A stretch of 59,326 bases of DNA from CAZBNB01 sp964493245. Its GTDB lineage: Bacteria; Pseudomonadota; Gammaproteobacteria; Legionellales; Legionellaceae. Position numbers and translations under genes: made by a program. Positions within the stretch are counted from its first letter, which is position 1. Each line of letters starts with the position of its first letter. Location of the stretch: positions 1 through 59,326 of the forward strand of contig CAZBNB010000019.1 in the NCBI GenBank assembly GCA_964493245.1, read 5' to 3'. Of the stretch, positions 1 to 9,329 are shown in pieces. Under the pieces are notes generated by a model that worked only from the letters and a program-made list of their open reading frames with translations, did no database searches and was not told where the DNA came from.

Positions 1-2
1 AA

Positions 3-455
3 GATTCAGAAGAGTTTATAAGGTTGGCTGCAGCAAACTGGATCTTAAAGAAAAATGAGGAGCCTTATCTACCTTTGCTCATTTTTGAAAAAACCACTAT
101 GAAATTTATTGGAACTACTGGTTGGCATCATTATCATTGGGACATCCCTGCTTTCGAAACAGGTTATTGGTTGCATTCTGCTTATCAAAATCAAGGATTC
201 ATGACAGAAGCTATCCATGCCCTCACTTATTTTACATTTGAAATTCTCCGTGCAAATCGTTTAGAAATTCGCTGCGATAGTAACAATATCCGAAGTAAAA
301 AACTGGCTGAACGTCTAGGGTTTCAATTGGAGGGAACATTACGCAATCATCGATTAGATCCACACACAAAAGCACTGAGCGATACGTTGATTTATGCCAG
401 AATTAATCGGGATAATGTACCGGCGCTTGATGTTCAATGGAGTCTGTCTGCATGA
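3..455 (+). CDS. GNAT acetyltransferase, RimJ/RimL type (5' end missing)
   Basis: This is the C-terminal part of an Acetyltransf_3-type GNAT that would move an acetyl group from acetyl-CoA to an amine. The frame is open back to base 3, and the residues before the first possible TTG start (base 24) read like normal family sequence, so the true start lies upstream of the window. The GNAT core is visible: a central strand around FIGTTGWHHY, the ETGYWLHSAYQNQGFMTEA stretch that covers the acetyl-CoA loop, and the late helix NIRSKKLAERLGFQLEGTLRNH typical of RimJ/RimL. Its stop codon overlaps the ATG of the next gene (ATGA at 452-455), so the two are probably cotranscribed. The substrate is unknown. 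Confidence 0.85.
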   Translation, partial: DSEEFIRLAAANWILKKNEEPYLPLLIFEKTTMKFIGTTGWHHYHWDIPAFETGYWLHSAYQNQGFMTEAIHALTYFTFEILRANRLEIRCDSNNIRSKKLAERLGFQLEGTLRNHRLDPHTKALSDTLIYARINRDNVPALDVQWSLSA

Positions 456-1144
456 AATTCCCATTCAATGTAATTGATTTAACACATCTCTTATCTTCTG
501 ATGTTCCCGGTTGGGATATACACTGCGGTTTTCAATGTGACAATACGCTAGACTATAGTGCTTGCACAACAGACGTCAAATTTCTGGTTCAACATTTGCA
601 ATTACCTGCAGGTCTTGGGACACATATTGATGCACCAGCACATTGCGTCAAAAATGCTAAAAGTGTCGAGCAGATTTCATTCGATCAATTGATCGCACCT
701 TGTATCGTGGTTGATGTATCTTCCAAAGCGCATGAAACTTATCTATGCGCCTTGGAAGATATTGAAACCCATGAACAAAAATATGGGAAAATTCCGAAAA
801 AATCATTTGTGATTATCTACACCGGATGGGATAAGCACTGGGGAAATGCAAAACAGTACCACAATAACTTACAATTTCCTTCTGTTTCAAAAGAGGTAGC
901 ACTTTTACTGCTAGAACGAGAGATTGTAGGTTTTGGTATTGATACTCTATCACCAGATACAGAGCAAAGTGGTTATCCAGTCCATCATGCCCTGCTCGGT
1001 GCGGATAAATATATTATTGAGAATATTGCTAACACTCAAGCACTGCCTACAATTGGAAGTTTTATTATGGCATTACCGCTTCCCATAATGCATGGTACTG
1101 AAGCACCGATTCGTTTAATAGCACTTGTACCACGAGACGTTTAA
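452..1144 (+). CDS. Cyclase / kynurenine formamidase-like metal hydrolase
   Basis: This looks like a PF04199 cyclase-family amidohydrolase; relatives include kynurenine formamidase and isatin hydrolase. The N-terminus has the family opening VIDLTHLLSSDVPGW, and GTHIDAPAH (about residues 57-65) is the metal-binding motif H-x-G-T-H-x-D-x-P-x-H. The first histidine of that motif is not present here (LGLGTH-like context instead of HxGTH). A central FVIIYTGWDKHW segment and a C-terminal LPLPIMHGTEAPIRLIAL are also family-like. I chose the ATG at 452 because it overlaps the previous stop as ATGA and has GGAG nine bases upstream; an in-frame ATG at 437 is possible. The substrate cannot be named from sequence. 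Confidence 0.8.
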   Translation: MKFPFNVIDLTHLLSSDVPGWDIHCGFQCDNTLDYSACTTDVKFLVQHLQLPAGLGTHIDAPAHCVKNAKSVEQISFDQLIAPCIVVDVSSKAHETYLCALEDIETHEQKYGKIPKKSFVIIYTGWDKHWGNAKQYHNNLQFPSVSKEVALLLLEREIVGFGIDTLSPDTEQSGYPVHHALLGADKYIIENIANTQALPTIGSFIMALPLPIMHGTEAPIRLIALVPRDV

Positions 1145-1145
1145 T

Positions 1146-2486
1146 ATGGAACGAAAAATAATATCTACCGCTTTAAATCAGTTAAAAGAAAAAATCAATG
1201 CTATGTTAGGCTTTCATGAAAATATCCCGAGAATTAATTATGGTCCCTGTGGTGTTTTTGCTAAATTATTCTATGATAGCTGGAACAGTAGATTTTCTGA
1301 AAAAGTACATATCTGTTTTATTATGACGCATGATTATGAGGAATGTGATCATGTGGCTATACGATTGCCATGGAATGATTTGTACGACGGCGGCATTGGA
1401 GTTCATACTGACTCGCTGTATACAAAAAAATTTATCATTGAAGACATGTTGAATTACGATCATGACAGGTTGGAAAAATGGTCTTATGGGTTAGATAGAG
1501 TGTATCCTCGTTTCTGCCCTCACTTCAACAAAGATAAGTTAGCTCATTTAATTGATGAACACTTAAATCATCTTCAAGAAATTTTAAATAGCCTTAGCAA
1601 ATTAAAAAAAACCGTCGTCAATGCAAATGGTCAATCTGGAGAAATATGGTATAAAAATCTCCCTATTACTATCAAGTTCCTCGAAAAACATTGGTCTCTA
1701 AACAATATTCAGCCCGTTTCAAATATGAGTTGGAATTATGTGGCATTTGCAGAACAAAATAATCATCCTGTTGTTTTAAAAATAGGTGCTGATGCAAAAT
1801 CGATCAATGATGAATATCAAGCACTTCATCACTTTTCAGGCATTGGAATGGTCACTGTTATTGATTACTATCCCAAATCACATGCTTTTTTACTAGACAG
1901 AGCAATCCCAGGAACTTTATTAAAAAATGACATGCCTAAAAGTATAAAAACTGTCATGCAAATTTATTCCGATATAGTAAAAAAATTAAGTTTACCAACG
2001 CCTTCAGAACACACTTTCCAACATGCAAAAAATTGGTGCGCTGTGATTGATGATATGAATGACCTACGCGTTCCTATCCAATATATTCATAAGGCCAAGG
2101 AAATTCGGCAATGGTTATTTGATACCGTAACTCATGAATACATTTGTCATGGTGATTTACATTTGGAAAATATTATAAAACATAAAAAACAATGGTTAGC
2201 CATTGATCCAAAAGGCATCATTGGCGAAATGGCATTTGAGACGGCTGCATTTGATTTACTCAACGAACATGAAAATAACATTTCAAATGTAACCAATCTT
2301 CTCAAACAACGGATTCAGCAATTAGCAAGCACGTTAAATTTAAACGAGGAGCGCCTCACAGCATGGATATTTTTAAGGATCATGTTATCAATTCAATGGT
2401 TTATTGAGGATAAAGGCGATCCGACAAAAATGCTAAAGATGGCGGATAATATATATCCACTGATACTCACAATGTCTTATAATTAG
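1146..2486 (+). CDS. Streptomycin-kinase-like phosphotransferase with an extra N-terminal domain
   Basis: The C-terminal two thirds is a small-molecule kinase of the APH(6)/aminoglycoside-urea type. It has a nucleotide-binding strand VVLKIG, a catalytic loop HGDLHLENI (His about residue 335) and a metal-binding IDPKG; APH(6) enzymes phosphorylate streptomycin. The first about 150 residues are not part of that fold. They contain YGPCGVFAK (Cys35), CDHVAIRL (His69) and DLYDGGIG (Asp81), an order seen in papain-like cysteine hydrolases, so a fused Cys-His-Asp domain is possible but unproved. The gene begins one base after the cyclase stop and seems to be in the same operon. The ATG at 1146 is preferred to an upstream TTG at 1125. 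Drug specificity is inference. Confidence 0.7.
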   Translation: MERKIISTALNQLKEKINAMLGFHENIPRINYGPCGVFAKLFYDSWNSRFSEKVHICFIMTHDYEECDHVAIRLPWNDLYDGGIGVHTDSLYTKKFIIEDMLNYDHDRLEKWSYGLDRVYPRFCPHFNKDKLAHLIDEHLNHLQEILNSLSKLKKTVVNANGQSGEIWYKNLPITIKFLEKHWSLNNIQPVSNMSWNYVAFAEQNNHPVVLKIGADAKSINDEYQALHHFSGIGMVTVIDYYPKSHAFLLDRAIPGTLLKNDMPKSIKTVMQIYSDIVKKLSLPTPSEHTFQHAKNWCAVIDDMNDLRVPIQYIHKAKEIRQWLFDTVTHEYICHGDLHLENIIKHKKQWLAIDPKGIIGEMAFETAAFDLLNEHENNISNVTNLLKQRIQQLASTLNLNEERLTAWIFLRIMLSIQWFIEDKGDPTKMLKMADNIYPLILTMSYN

Positions 2487-2579
2487 TACATATTGAGACT
2501 AAGGATAAATCACTTTGCTCATCCCACAACATACCCACAAATGATAAATACCTCTTTTTCTATCTGCATATCAATCCTC

Positions 2580-4340
2580 TCAATCATGAATTTGTTTTTT
2601 CCATAATTGAGTGTAAATCCCATTCAATGCGAATAACTCTTGATGACTTCCTCGTTCAACAATACTGCCTTGATCTAAAACTAATATTTCATGTGCATGG
2701 ACAATCGTTGATAAACGATGAGCTATTATCAATGTGGTTACATTTTGCGTTATCTCTTCTATATTTTTTTGAATTGCTTGTTCTGTTTTAGTGTCCAAAG
2801 AAGAGGTTGCTTCATCGAAAATTATGATAGGTGCATTTTTTAATAATACCCTCGCAATTGCAACTCGCTGTCTCTCTCCGCCAGACAACTTAAATCCATA
2901 CTCACCAACGACAGTTTCTAATCCATCTGGCAAAGATTCTATTAACGCATCAAGATGAGCATGTTTAATTGCTTGATTAACGTCTGCTTCTGTTGCACCA
3001 ATTCGTCCATACACAATGTTGCTCTTTAGTGAATCATTAAAAAGAGCTGTATGTTGAGGAACAATACCGATGTAAGCTTGCAATGAGTGCTGTGTTACAT
3101 CTCGAATATTTTGATCATCTATTTTTATACAACCTTGCGTGACATCCATATAACGAAATAATAGTTTTGCTATTGTAGATTTCCCGGACCCACTTGCGCC
3201 AACAATAGCCACTGTTTTCTTTGCAGGAATTTTAAAACTTACCTCTTTTAAAATAGGCCTTTTGCTATCATAAGAAAAACCTACTCGATCAAAAACAACG
3301 TCACCCGAGCTAAAAACAAGCTCTTTAGCTCCAGGAGTATCTTGAATATCAGGTTTTTCATCTAAGAGCGTCATGATTTCATCAAGATTAGTTAATCCTT
3401 CATTCATATCTCGAAGCACGTAACCAAAATGTCCCAGAGGGGTTATGAATTGAAGCAAATACACATTTATTAAAACGAAATCACTAACATGTAAAGTGCC
3501 TTGTATCACTTGTAAACCACTCAGCCATGTTAATAATATAAGACCTATTCCCATAATAAGGCCTTGACCAAGCGTAACCAGCTCGGCTCTTGCATGCTGC
3601 TTTGTAGAAGCGTTTTCTCGTTCTAATAACAAAGCATCACATATTTTTCGTTCATATTGCTGATTAACAAAATGGCGAATCGTTTCATAATTTAATAAGC
3701 TATCTACAATCTTTGAAGTAACAGCCGCAGTTTTTTCATTTGCAACCGCTTGTGCATCTGTAGACCATTTACTACCATAAAAACTGAACACCATATAACA
3801 AATCAAGGTTAATAGAAGAATCCCTCCATACAAAAAACCATACAATGCACTCAAAATGAAAGCGACAGCAATCACTTCTATTAATGTCGGTAAAATTAGA
3901 AAAAATAAACCACAAAAAAATGGCCAAAATGCAAATTGAGCACGATCGATAACACTCAGTAAAGAGCCTGTTTTTCGATCTGAATGAAATCGAAACGATA
4001 ATCCAATCAAATGATTAAAAATATTCAAACATAATAACCGCATTCCCCGCTCAATCACCCGATTGATAGCGACTAGCCTTAATTGATCAGTTACTTTACT
4101 TAAAGTCCATACTACTCCATACGATATCAATAAACCCTCAACTATAATGACAGCATGTACTGGCATAGAAATGACATTAATTACATGTTTTAAAATTATT
4201 GGAACACCAATATTTAATAGAATCGTAACTAAAAGAAGAGCGATTGCCGCAATAAAACGCCATCGTATTGCATTATCTTTTGGCCAAACATATGGATATA
4301 GCTTGATAACTGATTGGAGCCTTTTAGAAAATACCATCAT
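2580..4340 (-). CDS. ABC exporter, fused membrane and ATPase domains (Atm1-like)
   Basis: This 586-residue half-transporter has six hydrophobic segments in residues about 25-310 followed by an ABC ATPase. Visible motifs are Walker A GASGSGKST, signature LSGGERQRVAIAR, Walker B IIIFDEATSSLD with the catalytic Glu present, and the switch His in IIAHRLST. The segment FHSDRKTGSLLSVIDRAQ and the phrase LLNYETIRHFVNQQYE resemble the Atm1/heavy-metal-exporter branch. It would act as a dimer in the inner membrane, exporting an unknown lipid, peptide or thiol compound. It lies 27 bases downstream of a second ABC half-transporter gene on the same strand, so the two may once have formed a heterodimer. 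It is clearly related to the pair at 26.7-30.3 kb. Confidence 0.9.
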   Translation of the reverse strand: MMVFSKRLQSVIKLYPYVWPKDNAIRWRFIAAIALLLVTILLNIGVPIILKHVINVISMPVHAVIIVEGLLISYGVVWTLSKVTDQLRLVAINRVIERGMRLLCLNIFNHLIGLSFRFHSDRKTGSLLSVIDRAQFAFWPFFCGLFFLILPTLIEVIAVAFILSALYGFLYGGILLLTLICYMVFSFYGSKWSTDAQAVANEKTAAVTSKIVDSLLNYETIRHFVNQQYERKICDALLLERENASTKQHARAELVTLGQGLIMGIGLILLTWLSGLQVIQGTLHVSDFVLINVYLLQFITPLGHFGYVLRDMNEGLTNLDEIMTLLDEKPDIQDTPGAKELVFSSGDVVFDRVGFSYDSKRPILKEVSFKIPAKKTVAIVGASGSGKSTIAKLLFRYMDVTQGCIKIDDQNIRDVTQHSLQAYIGIVPQHTALFNDSLKSNIVYGRIGATEADVNQAIKHAHLDALIESLPDGLETVVGEYGFKLSGGERQRVAIARVLLKNAPIIIFDEATSSLDTKTEQAIQKNIEEITQNVTTLIIAHRLSTIVHAHEILVLDQGSIVERGSHQELFALNGIYTQLWKKQIHD

Positions 4341-4367
4341 TTTCTCACTTGATTGTTTGGAACAACA

Positions 4368-6162
4368 TTAAATTTCTTGAATAAACCCATTTACCTGTTT
4401 CTGCCACAAATGATAAAAATGACCTTTCTTATCTTTTAATAATTGATTCAAAGAACCATCTTCAATAATTGCACCATCTACAAAAACCAAAATACGATCC
4501 ATCTCTTTCAAAGTCGATAACCGATGTGCAATAACAATAACTGTTTTATCAACCATCACTTCATGCAAAGCTTGATGAATATCCTCTTCTGTTTTGGAAT
4601 CCAATGATGAAGTTGCTTCATCCAGCAATAAAATAGGGGCATTTTTTAGAAACGCTCTTGCGATAGCAATTCGTTGTTTTTGACCACCCGATAACTTGAC
4701 TCCCCGTTCACCGACCATCGCATGATATTGCTGCGGCAGTTCCATAATAAAATCATGACAATGTGCTTTTTTAGCGGCTGCTATCACCTCATCATCCGTT
4801 GCGTCTGCGAAGCCAAATCGGATGTTATCCATGATGCTTCGATGAAATAACTCTGGTTCTTGAGGAATAGTCCCAATTTGTGCACGTAAAGACCCTTGAG
4901 CAACATCGGTGATATTTTGTGAATCAATAGAAATTGTTCCTTCCTGGATATCAAGCAGACGCAATATCAGCTTTATAAACGTCGATTTTCCACCACCAGA
5001 ATAACCAACCAACCCAACTTTTTCTCCATGATTAATCGTCACGGTCATATTTTGAAATAGGGGTGGTCTATTTTCATAATGAAAGGAAACATTTTCAAAT
5101 CGAATTTCACCGCGTTTGATATCAAGCGTTTTAGCATCCGGTTTATCCACTATTTTATGCGGTTGAAGAATCATCTTTAACGCTTGATTACATGTTCCAA
5201 CAACTTTGGAATAACGTTGCATTTGTTTGCCCATATCATGCACGCCCCAAGTAAAGGAAACAGATAGCGTCAATACCAAAGCAAAGTCCCCTGCCCCAAC
5301 CCAACCGTGCTTCAGTCCAACCATCAAGGCTATCAACATTGAAGCAATCAATATCGAAACAGCAAGTCCCTTGGATAAGGTTAATTTTTAAATTAAACCA
5401 GGAGAGTTTTTTATCGCTATACACCACATCATTCAAAATACCATCAATGGTTGATACTTCGCTTTTAGCATTATCGAAGAGCTTGATGCTCATAACATTG
5501 CCAACACTATCTGAAACAGCGCCTGATAATTTTGAAATATTTTCTGAAAAATGGCGTGAATAGCCCTCTGCTTTTTTCGCGGCTAGATAGGATAAGAACA
5601 CAAAAAGAATCGCCCAAGATAATAATATAAAACCAAATATGGGATGAACAACCACGCTTAAAGTCACACTAGCAATAGCCGCTGCTAGAACTCTTGGATA
5701 AAACCATTCATTCGGGATATTAATTAATGGCTCAATATTTTCCATAAGGTCGGTAATTTTTTTAGTCAACGCACCCGAAGAGGTGCTATGAAAAAACGTA
5801 TAAGAATGTTCAAGCAAATAACGCAACAAATCTCTTTCAATTGAAGCTCTTAAATACGGATACAATTGTAAGTTGGCATAATCGTACATGCGAAAATTTA
5901 AGTTAATCAACACGGTCATCAACGCATAAATGCTCGCAGGTAAAATTAGCGCGTGGAGCAATGCTTGTGTATTACTGGAAAATGTTACAACCGTATCGAT
6001 GATTAATTTCAATAAATACGGTGTTAATGATATATCAACGGACCACATCAGCGCCGTCAAGACAAAAGAGGTCAAGTATATTTTTTTATTTCGCAAATAA
6101 AACCAAATAAATGCCCATAGTGATTGGGTGTGGGCAAGCATATCCTTTTTCTGTCTGTGCAT
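4368..6162 (-). pseudogene. ABC exporter half-transporter interrupted by a single-base frameshift
   Basis: Two minus-strand frames together encode one complete ABC exporter. Bases 6162 to about 5390 give the N-terminal membrane domain; from about 5385 to 4368 another frame gives the last membrane helix and a full ATPase (Walker A GYSGGGKST, signature LSGGQKQRIAIAR, Walker B ILLLDEATSSLD). The frames join at a T5 run on the plus strand (5385-5389). Removing one base there restores continuous WFNLKLTLSKGLAVSILIAS-like sequence of about 597 residues. The gene is therefore a recent pseudogene, a slippage-dependent gene, or a homopolymer sequencing error. It precedes the intact ABC gene at 2580-4340. 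Confidence 0.85.
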
Positions 6163-6241
6163 AAGAGCCTTAATTCTCAGTATAATTTATGATGCCTTTT
6201 TAATTATAAGATTGATAGATCAATACCGTATTCATAATTTT

Positions 6242-6955
6242 TCAAAACACACCACCAACACTACCACCACCATCAACAAAGAGCGTTTGACCCGTTACAA
6301 AACCAGCCCGCTCATCTAGAAAAAATCCGATGGCAAAAGCAATCTCGTCTGGCAGCCCCGCTCTTTTCAACGGAAGGGATGCAATCAATTTTCCCTCTTC
6401 CAGACTACCCTTAGGATAGTTTTTTGAAAAAGACTCGGTTTGAATAGGACCTGGCGCTACAGCATTGACCGTAATTTGATAGGGTGCAAGCTCCAATGCC
6501 CAGGTTCTGGTTAAACCAATCAATCCTGATTTTGCGGCACTGTAACTTGAGCGCCCTACTTTACCGAGCATCGCGCGACTAGCGATATTCACAATGCGAC
6601 CATACTGCTTAGCCTTCATTTGAGGCAGAAAAACTTGCAAGGTTTGAATTGCTGGGCGAAGATTAAGATCGATCACGTTAAAGAATGAATCCAAATTTAA
6701 CGCTTCAATCAATGCAGGCTCGACATTGCCTACATTATTCACAATACCATCCATGTCATATTGCGAGCGAATCATCTCTAAAACTGATTCTGTTTCTTTG
6801 GCATCCGATAAATCAGCACAAAAAAGATGTCCAGGAAACGTCGCATCCTCTTTTCGTGCAATGCCAACCACCGTATGTCCTAATTGTTTTAAATATAAAG
6901 CAGTGGCTAGTCCTATCCCCTTCGTACATCCGGTGATTAAAAATGTTTTAGTCAT
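6242..6955 (-). CDS. Short-chain dehydrogenase/reductase (FabG-like)
   Basis: This is a classical SDR of 237 residues. It has the dinucleotide-binding motif TGCTKGIG (residues about 8-15), an NNVG motif where NNAG is usual, the active-site Ser in IASRAM, and YSAAK (catalytic Tyr and Lys). The C-terminal FVTGQTLFVDGGGS is typical of the FabG-like group, which reduces 3-oxoacyl thioesters or other ketones with NAD(P)H. Its start overlaps the end of the upstream reductase gene by eight bases, indicating translational coupling. The substrate is not recognisable, and the cytoplasmic location is inferred from the lack of a signal peptide. Confidence 0.88.
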   Translation of the reverse strand: MTKTFLITGCTKGIGLATALYLKQLGHTVVGIARKEDATFPGHLFCADLSDAKETESVLEMIRSQYDMDGIVNNVGNVEPALIEALNLDSFFNVIDLNLRPAIQTLQVFLPQMKAKQYGRIVNIASRAMLGKVGRSSYSAAKSGLIGLTRTWALELAPYQITVNAVAPGPIQTESFSKNYPKGSLEEGKLIASLPLKRAGLPDEIAFAIGFFLDERAGFVTGQTLFVDGGGSVGGVF

Positions 6956-7490
6956 GTTTTTTTACCTTATAACGCAATTGAACAAAGCAAGCGCCAATCT
7001 CTCTTGATTCAATCAACCGCAATTCAATGTCCTCTTTCAACGCCCCAAATAAACGCTTACCCTGCCCTATCAAAACAGGCACAACAGTAATAATCAGCTC
7101 ATCAATGCAATCTTCGTTTAAAAAAGTCTGTATGGTTAATCCACCATCAATATATAGATGGTTCATCCCTGCTTTTGATAGTCGCTCAACCAATGCGTGC
7201 GGTGACTCTGAAATGCGCTGAACTTTTGATTTTAATGATTCGGGTACATGAATGGTCTCATGACTTAAGACAAGTACTGGTAATGCATATGGCCATGGTT
7301 CAAATGACAATACTTTTTCATACGAATGTCTCCCCATGACAATCGCATCAACATCGGAAATAAAGTGCTTATAGCCGCCATCCTCATCCGGCGACACAAG
7401 TTGATTGGCTTTCATTAACCAATCAATCGAACCATCTTCTCGAGCAATAAAGCCATCCAAGCTCATTGCAATAAATACAGAACATCTCAT
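6948..7490 (-). CDS. RibD C-terminal / dihydrofolate-reductase-like reductase
   Basis: This is a 180-residue protein of the RibD-C family (YyaP/YwjB-like). It opens with CSVFIAMSLDGFIAREDGSIDWL, the typical first strand and loop. It continues with AIVMGRHSYEKVLSF and with HLYIDGGLTIQTFLNEDCIDELIITVVPVLIGQGKRLFG, the diagnostic C-terminal block. Members are NADPH-dependent reductases of pterin- or pyrimidine-like substrates, and many have no assigned substrate. It forms a two-gene unit with the SDR downstream. A divergent promoter with the kinase gene at 7591 is likely in the region 7491-7590. Confidence 0.85.
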   Translation of the reverse strand: MRCSVFIAMSLDGFIAREDGSIDWLMKANQLVSPDEDGGYKHFISDVDAIVMGRHSYEKVLSFEPWPYALPVLVLSHETIHVPESLKSKVQRISESPHALVERLSKAGMNHLYIDGGLTIQTFLNEDCIDELIITVVPVLIGQGKRLFGALKEDIELRLIESREIGACFVQLRYKVKKHD

Positions 7491-7590
7491 GAATACATCT
7501 CGTTTAACCGATAATAAAAGCCATTATATCTTCAAAAATCAGCTTTCGCGCGTCATAATAACGAGAATAAAGACTCCATCAGTGAAAATA

Positions 7591-8451
7591 ATGAATATAG
7601 ATGAAGCGTTTGCCAAAAAACTCATTCATGAGCAATTCCCAGAATGGGCCTCGCTTCCTATTCATGAAGTCAAAAACAGCGGCTGGGATAATCGAACTTT
7701 TCATTTGGGTAAGGATATGCTCATTCGCATTCCACGAGATGAAGAACATGCCCCACCCATATTAAAAGAATATCAATGGCTTCCGAAGCTTGCAGAAAGT
7801 CTTCCCATTCCGATCCCAACACCTGTTGCATTAGGGCAACCTACCAAAGATTGTCCGTGGCACTGGAGTATTAATCGCTGGATAACCGGAACGCCTCTTA
7901 CAAAAGAGGATATCGAGAATCTTCCATCTTTTGCAAAAGAGCTCGCCCTTTTCTTAAAAGCCTTTCAATCAATCGATGCATCAAGTGGCCCTACACCAGG
8001 ACCTCATAATTTTTATCGCGGTGGAAGCCTGAAAGCATATGATCATGAAATGCAAATCACGATGAATAAAATAGAAAACGCTCAGGACAAGGAAATAGCT
8101 ATTCAATTATGGCAAGATGCATTATCTTCTGAATGGCAAAAAGTGCCTGTATGGGTGCATGGTGATTTCGCGATAGGTAATATACTTGTCGAAAATGGCC
8201 ACTTAAAAGCTATCATTGATTTTGGGCAATTGGCCATAGGAGATCCTGCGTGCGATCTCGTCATTGCTTGGAATTTTTTCTCCGATGAAAGTCGAGAGCT
8301 ATTCAAAGAAACTATTCAATTGGATAAAAATACTTGGATACGTGCACTAGGTTGGGCTTTTTGGAAGACCTTGTGCTGGCCTGTTAAAGGCACTGATGTA
8401 CAACCGTTACTTACAATCTTTTATAATGAGTATCAAAAACTTAAATCATAA
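7591..8451 (+). CDS. Aminoglycoside phosphotransferase-family kinase
   Basis: This is a 286-residue APH-fold kinase (PF01636). The N-lobe has VKNSGWDNRTFHLGKDMLIRIPR, the C-lobe has the catalytic loop VWVHGDFAIGNIL and the metal-binding AIIDFGQLAIGDPACDL, and the C-terminus is Trp-rich (WAFWKTLCWPV). Relatives phosphorylate aminoglycosides, macrolides or small metabolites; the substrate is not evident. A longer frame opens far upstream inside the divergent reductase gene, but homology starts around MNIDEAFAKKL, so I use the ATG at 7591. It lies 14 bases from the GNAT-cupin gene, probably in one transcript. Confidence 0.85.
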   Translation: MNIDEAFAKKLIHEQFPEWASLPIHEVKNSGWDNRTFHLGKDMLIRIPRDEEHAPPILKEYQWLPKLAESLPIPIPTPVALGQPTKDCPWHWSINRWITGTPLTKEDIENLPSFAKELALFLKAFQSIDASSGPTPGPHNFYRGGSLKAYDHEMQITMNKIENAQDKEIAIQLWQDALSSEWQKVPVWVHGDFAIGNILVENGHLKAIIDFGQLAIGDPACDLVIAWNFFSDESRELFKETIQLDKNTWIRALGWAFWKTLCWPVKGTDVQPLLTIFYNEYQKLKS

Positions 8452-8465
8452 AAACCGGCGCTACG

Positions 8466-9329
8466 ATGAATCACCACTTTCATATTGAATCATTATCTCT
8501 TTCACTTATTCCAAAAATAGTCGAATCTTTTCATCTTGCCAATTGGACAAAACCAACCAATCTTTTCGAAAACTATCTGAAAGAACAAGTCGAAAATAAA
8601 CGATTGATATGGGTGGCAATGAATCAAGAGCAGATTACAGGCTATATCACACTAAAATGGCATTCAGCGTACCCTGCTTTTCAAAAACAAAATATTCCTG
8701 AAATCATGGATTTTAATGTGCTGCCCAATTTTCGAAACCAAGGTATTGGGAGCGCTTTATTAGCCGTTGCTGAACATCATGCTTTTGCAAAAAACGAGAC
8801 GATAGGCCTTGGCGTAGGATTATATGCCGATTACGGTCAAGCACTAAAACTTTATGTAAAATATGGTTACAAACCCGATGGGAAAGGCATTACTTCTCAT
8901 TACCAGACAGTAGCACCTGGAACATCCATTTGTCTTGATGATGATTTAGTCCTATGGTTTACAAAGACTCGGGCTAAACCTAATCAACATAATCTCATTT
9001 CTAAACAAAATGCCATGCATTACACCTGGGGCAATATATGTGACGGATGGTGGTTGCATCAAACGGATAAGTTAACTGTTATCCTTGAGCGTATGCCACC
9101 TCATACTTCAGAACAAAAACATTATCATCACCAAACAGAGCAATTTTTTTATTGTCTTGAGGGAGAGCTTTGTATTGAAACAAATGAAGGCTCCTATAAA
9201 TTGAACGCTAACGAAGGTTTTAGCGTCTTCGCAGGTATTGCACATCAGGTTAGCAATCAATCCATATCTGATGTAACATTTTTAGTGATTTCCTGTCCTA
9301 ATTCGCATCATGATCGCGTTAATCTATAA
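8466..9329 (+). CDS. GNAT acetyltransferase fused to a cupin domain
   Basis: Residues about 1-160 form a GNAT acetyltransferase: strand IMDFNVLPNF, then RNQGIGSALL, the acetyl-CoA loop, then YGQALKLYVKYGYKPDGKG. Residues about 185-280 form a single cupin_2 beta-barrel: PPHTSEQKHYHHQTEQFFYCLEGEL contains the His-rich metal motif (H-H-H and E) and GFSVFAGIAHQVSNQS the second cupin motif. A linker containing TKTRAKPNQHN joins them. The fusion suggests one protein that senses or isomerises a ligand with a metal cupin and acetylates it or a linked molecule, but this is inference. The gene follows an APH-family kinase and converges with a VOC-family gene, overlapping it by 11 bases. Confidence 0.85.
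   Translation: MNHHFHIESLSLSLIPKIVESFHLANWTKPTNLFENYLKEQVENKRLIWVAMNQEQITGYITLKWHSAYPAFQKQNIPEIMDFNVLPNFRNQGIGSALLAVAEHHAFAKNETIGLGVGLYADYGQALKLYVKYGYKPDGKGITSHYQTVAPGTSICLDDDLVLWFTKTRAKPNQHNLISKQNAMHYTWGNICDGWWLHQTDKLTVILERMPPHTSEQKHYHHQTEQFFYCLEGELCIETNEGSYKLNANEGFSVFAGIAHQVSNQSISDVTFLVISCPNSHHDRVNL

Noticed and set aside
7405..7590. Upstream extension of the APH-family kinase
   Set aside because: It runs antisense through the start of the reductase gene, and the kinase fold begins at the 7591 ATG.
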